DNA of 64,000 nucleotides from Corynebacterium sp. (lineage in GTDB: Bacteria > Actinomycetota > Actinomycetes > Mycobacteriales > Mycobacteriaceae): the NCBI RefSeq assembly GCF_030532715.1, contig NZ_JAUNKO010000002.1:381413-445412 (forward strand), in the 5' to 3' direction. Shown here piece by piece: positions 61,243 to 64,000 of this stretch. The notes below the pieces were generated by a model. That model saw nothing but the letters and a program-made list of their open reading frames with translations, had not been told where the DNA came from and made no database searches. The translations under genes and the position numbers were made by a program. Numbering within the stretch: the first letter of the stretch is position 1; every line of letters starts with the position of its first letter.

Positions 61243-63132
61243 GTGAACGTGGCACCTCGATCCCAACCCACGCCCGCTTCGGTCGCGTCCGCCGCTTCCG
61301 TGCGGGAGCGTCGAAAGACGACCAAGCCGGAACGAATTACCGGTGCCCAAGCCATTGTTCGTTCCTTGGAGGAATTAGGTACGGACGTAGTGTTCGGCTT
61401 GCCCGGCGGTGCAGTGTTGCCGTTGTATGACCCGATTTATGCTTCCACCAAGCTCCGGCACGTGCTTGTGCGGCACGAGCAGGGCGCAGGCCACGCCGCC
61501 ACCGGCTACGCCCAAGCCTCCGGCAAGGTCGGCGTGTGCATTGCCACCTCCGGCCCCGGCGCAACGAACTTGGTCACCCCCATCGCCGATGCGAACCTAG
61601 ATTCGGTTCCGTTGGTCGCGATTACCGGCCAGGTGGGGCACACCCTGTTGGGCACGGACGCCTTCCAAGAGGCCGATATCCGGGGTATTACCATGCCGAT
61701 CACAAAACACAATTTCATGGTGACTGACCCCAACGAGATTCCCGCGGCGATCGCGGAGGCGTTCCACCTCGCTGCCACCGGCCGGCCGGGTGCGGTGTTG
61801 GTGGATATCCCGAAGGATATTCAAAACGCTCCGATGGATTTCGTGTGGCCGCCGAAGATGTATTTGCCGGGTTACCGGCCTGTGTCCACGCCGCATAACC
61901 GTCAGATCGAAGAGGCGGTGCGGTTGATCGCGAAAGCCAAGCGCCCCGTGTTTTATATCGGCGGCGGCGTGATCAAGGCGAATGCCTCTGCGGAACTTTT
62001 GGCGCTGGCCGAATATTTGAACATCCCCGTGGTGACCACCCTCATGGCCCTGGGCGCGTTCCCGGATTCCCATCCGCTGCACGCGGGTATGCCCGGCATG
62101 CACGGTTCCGTGTCCGCCGTTGCAGCCATGCAGCGCAGTGACTTGCTGATCACCATTGGTGCGCGTTTTGATGATCGCGTGACCGGCGACGTGAAGTCGT
62201 TTGCCCCGGTGGCCAAGATTATTCACGCTGATATTGATCCCGCGGAGATCGGGAAGATCCGGAAAGCTGATGTGCCGATCGTGGGTGATGCCCGCGAGGT
62301 GCTGGTGGCGTTGCGGGAAGTGTACGCCGAAAAGGGCTATGACCTGCCGGCTGTGGCGGCGTGGCGAGCATACCTGGATAGTTTGAAGGAGCGGTTCCCG
62401 CGCGGCTGGGATCCGCAGGAGGATGGCAAGCTTTCGCCCCAGTTTGTGATTAACGCCCTGTCCGAAGAAGTTGGTCCGGACGCTATTTATTGTGCCGGCG
62501 TGGGGCAGCACCAAATGTGGTCCGCTCAGTTTATTGATTTTCAGAAGCCGCGCACTTGGCTGAATTCCGGCGGCTTGGGCACCATGGGCTACGCGGTGCC
62601 GGCGGCGATGGGCGCGAAAGCCGCCTGCCCGGAGACGGAAGTGTGGGCCGTTGATGGTGACGGTTGCTTCCAGATGACCAACCAGGAGCTGGTTACGTGC
62701 GCGGTGGAAGGATTCCCCGTGAAGGTTGCTGTGATTAACAACGGCAATTTGGGCATGGTGCGCCAGTGGCAAACCCTGTTCTACGAGGGGAGGTACTCCA
62801 ACACGAAGCTGCGCGAGGAGGACAGCTACCTTCCGGATTTTGTCACCCTTGCGGAATCCCTCGGGTGCGCGGCGTTCCGCGTGACCAAGGAGGAAGAGGT
62901 GATTCCTACGATCCGCAAGGCGCGCGAGATCAATGATCGCCCGGTGGTGATCGATTTCATCGTGGGCGAGGACGCGCAGGTTTGGCCGATGGTTTCCGCC
63001 GGCAGTTCCAATTCCGATATTCAATACGCCCGCGGTTTGCGCCCCTTGTTTGATGAGGATTCGGCGGGCGAAAATCCAGCCGCCATCGATTTGGCCGTGG
63101 ATTCGCAGTACGCTCCGAAGGAGATGATCTAA
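61243..63132 (+). CDS. ilvB: Acetolactate synthase large subunit
   Basis: A 629-residue thiamine-diphosphate enzyme that condenses pyruvate for valine/leucine and pyruvate with 2-ketobutyrate for isoleucine. Key parts are [13 protein letters not shown], the catalytic Glu in [15 protein letters not shown], and the ThDP motif [14 protein letters not shown]...[10 protein letters not shown] chose GTG 61243, with AAGGAG 9 nt upstream ([10 protein letters not shown]). ilvN begins directly at its stop codon. Confidence 0.96.
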   Translation: MNVAPRSQPTPASVASAASVRERRKTTKPERITGAQAIVRSLEELGTDVVFGLPGGAVLPLYDPIYASTKLRHVLVRHEQGAGHAATGYAQASGKVGVCIATSGPGATNLVTPIADANLDSVPLVAITGQVGHTLLGTDAFQEADIRGITMPITKHNFMVTDPNEIPAAIAEAFHLAATGRPGAVLVDIPKDIQNAPMDFVWPPKMYLPGYRPVSTPHNRQIEEAVRLIAKAKRPVFYIGGGVIKANASAELLALAEYLNIPVVTTLMALGAFPDSHPLHAGMPGMHGSVSAVAAMQRSDLLITIGARFDDRVTGDVKSFAPVAKIIHADIDPAEIGKIRKADVPIVGDAREVLVALREVYAEKGYDLPAVAAWRAYLDSLKERFPRGWDPQEDGKLSPQFVINALSEEVGPDAIYCAGVGQHQMWSAQFIDFQKPRTWLNSGGLGTMGYAVPAAMGAKAACPETEVWAVDGDGCFQMTNQELVTCAVEGFPVKVAVINNGNLGMVRQWQTLFYEGRYSNTKLREEDSYLPDFVTLAESLGCAAFRVTKEEEVIPTIRKAREINDRPVVIDFIVGEDAQVWPMVSAGSSNSDIQYARGLRPLFDEDSAGENPAAIDLAVDSQYAPKEMI

Positions 63133-63650
63133 TGTCCGAGACTGACGTCACCCGCCACATGTTGAGCGTGCTGGTGCAGGATATTGAAGGCATCATCTCC
63201 CGCGTGGCCGGCATGTTTACCCGCCGTGCGTTCAGCATGATTTCCATTACGTCCGCGACCACCGGCGTTGAGGGTGTTAACCGCATTACCATCGTGGTTG
63301 ACGCGGACGAACTGAATATCGAACAAATTACCAAGCAGTTGAACAAACTTGTGCCAGTGTTGAAGGTGGTGCGCCTGCCTGAGGAGCAGACCGTGGCGCG
63401 CGCACTGATGCTGGTGAAGGTTTCCGCTGATGCGACGAACCGCCCGCAGGTTGTCGACGCCGCGAACATCTTCCGCGCACGTGTTATCGACGTCGCGCCG
63501 GATTCCGTGGTCATTGAGGCGACTGGCAGCCCCGGAAAGTTGAAGGCGCTGCTGAATGTGTTGGAGCCGTTTGGTATTCGTGAGTTGATTGAATCCGGCC
63601 AGATTGCGCTTAATCGTGGCCCGAAGACCATGGCGCCGAACCGCCTCTAA
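63132..63650 (+). CDS. ilvN: Acetolactate synthase small (regulatory) subunit
   Basis: A 172-residue subunit with an N-terminal ACT domain (MLSVLVQDIEGIISRVAGMFTRR) that binds valine for feedback inhibition, and a C-terminal second domain (VVIEATGSPGKLKALLNVL). Its ATG overlaps the last base of the ilvB stop. Confidence 0.95.
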   Translation: MSETDVTRHMLSVLVQDIEGIISRVAGMFTRRAFSMISITSATTGVEGVNRITIVVDADELNIEQITKQLNKLVPVLKVVRLPEEQTVARALMLVKVSADATNRPQVVDAANIFRARVIDVAPDSVVIEATGSPGKLKALLNVLEPFGIRELIESGQIALNRGPKTMAPNRL

Positions 63651-63690
63651 CCCCAATCCCAACAAGTGGGCACAGATTCCCACAATGTGA

Positions 63691-63696
63691 TACATT
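63691..63696 (+). promoter_or_regulatory. Weak candidate -10 for a separate ilvC promoter
   Basis: TACATT lies about 45 nt before ilvC, between two small inverted repeats (GTGGG/CCCAC at 63666-63683 and TGGTGG/CCACCA at 63696-63715). A separate ilvC promoter is known in C. glutamicum; here the match is weak. Confidence 0.25.
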
Positions 63697-63707
63697 GGTG
63701 GTGTTAA

Positions 63708-64000
<293 letters not shown>

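Overview
The window is a chromosomal segment of a mycolic-acid actinobacterium, almost certainly a Corynebacterium. Several things point there: the atpBEFHAGDC order with a long delta subunit, the actinobacterial mismatch endonuclease NucS, GlgE/GlgB maltosyl-phosphate glycogen metabolism, a LysE/LysG exporter-regulator pair, and an ilvD - PH-domain protein - MscCG-type channel - ilvBNC block like that of C. glutamicum. GC content is moderately high and many genes seem to start leaderless, 6-8 nt after a TANNNT -10 box. The species cannot be named from the sequence alone. No tRNA, rRNA, CRISPR array, transposase or prophage was recognised.

Layout. 1-6.9 kb: F1Fo ATP synthase operon (atpB truncated at the left edge) closed by a strong terminator. 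7-11 kb: DUF2550 protein, nucS, a small zinc-type protein, methylmalonyl-CoA epimerase, a thiamine-binding-type protein, a YbbN-like thioredoxin/TPR protein and a CPBP protease. 11-15.4 kb: glgE-glgB on the minus strand. 15.5-26.7 kb: an ABC ATPase, a THUMP-like methyltransferase, etfB-etfA-cysteine desulfurase, an MFS gene in opposite orientation, mnmA, a MetE-like protein, an exonuclease and ligA. 26.7-31 kb: a membrane protein, galE, an ACT-domain protein, gatC-gatA.

31-52 kb, between gatCA and gatB, is the most accessory-looking part. It holds two paralogous tiny proteins with no signal peptide, a zinc alcohol dehydrogenase, rtcB with a structured leader containing a small ORF, a cobalamin riboswitch followed by a BtuCDF-type importer, two MFS exporters, a 13E12-type HNH protein, a G/C-homopolymer block, an ArsR-like regulator and pfkA. 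It ends with a two-gene operon (DUF4132-like protein plus a 1502-residue protein) and a secreted von Willebrand A protein.

52-64 kb: gatB, lysE/lysG, a DoxX protein with a long disordered N-terminus, then the branched-chain amino acid region. That region has ilvD, a PH-domain membrane protein and an MscCG-type channel on the minus strand, then ilvB-ilvN-ilvC (truncated at the right edge) on the plus strand behind a leader-peptide attenuator.

The clearest regulatory elements are the ilv attenuator, the cobalamin riboswitch and the rtcB leader. The best candidates for poorly described biology are the small-protein pair, the rtcB leader, the DUF4132/1502-residue operon, and the unusual second hairpin in the ilv leader.
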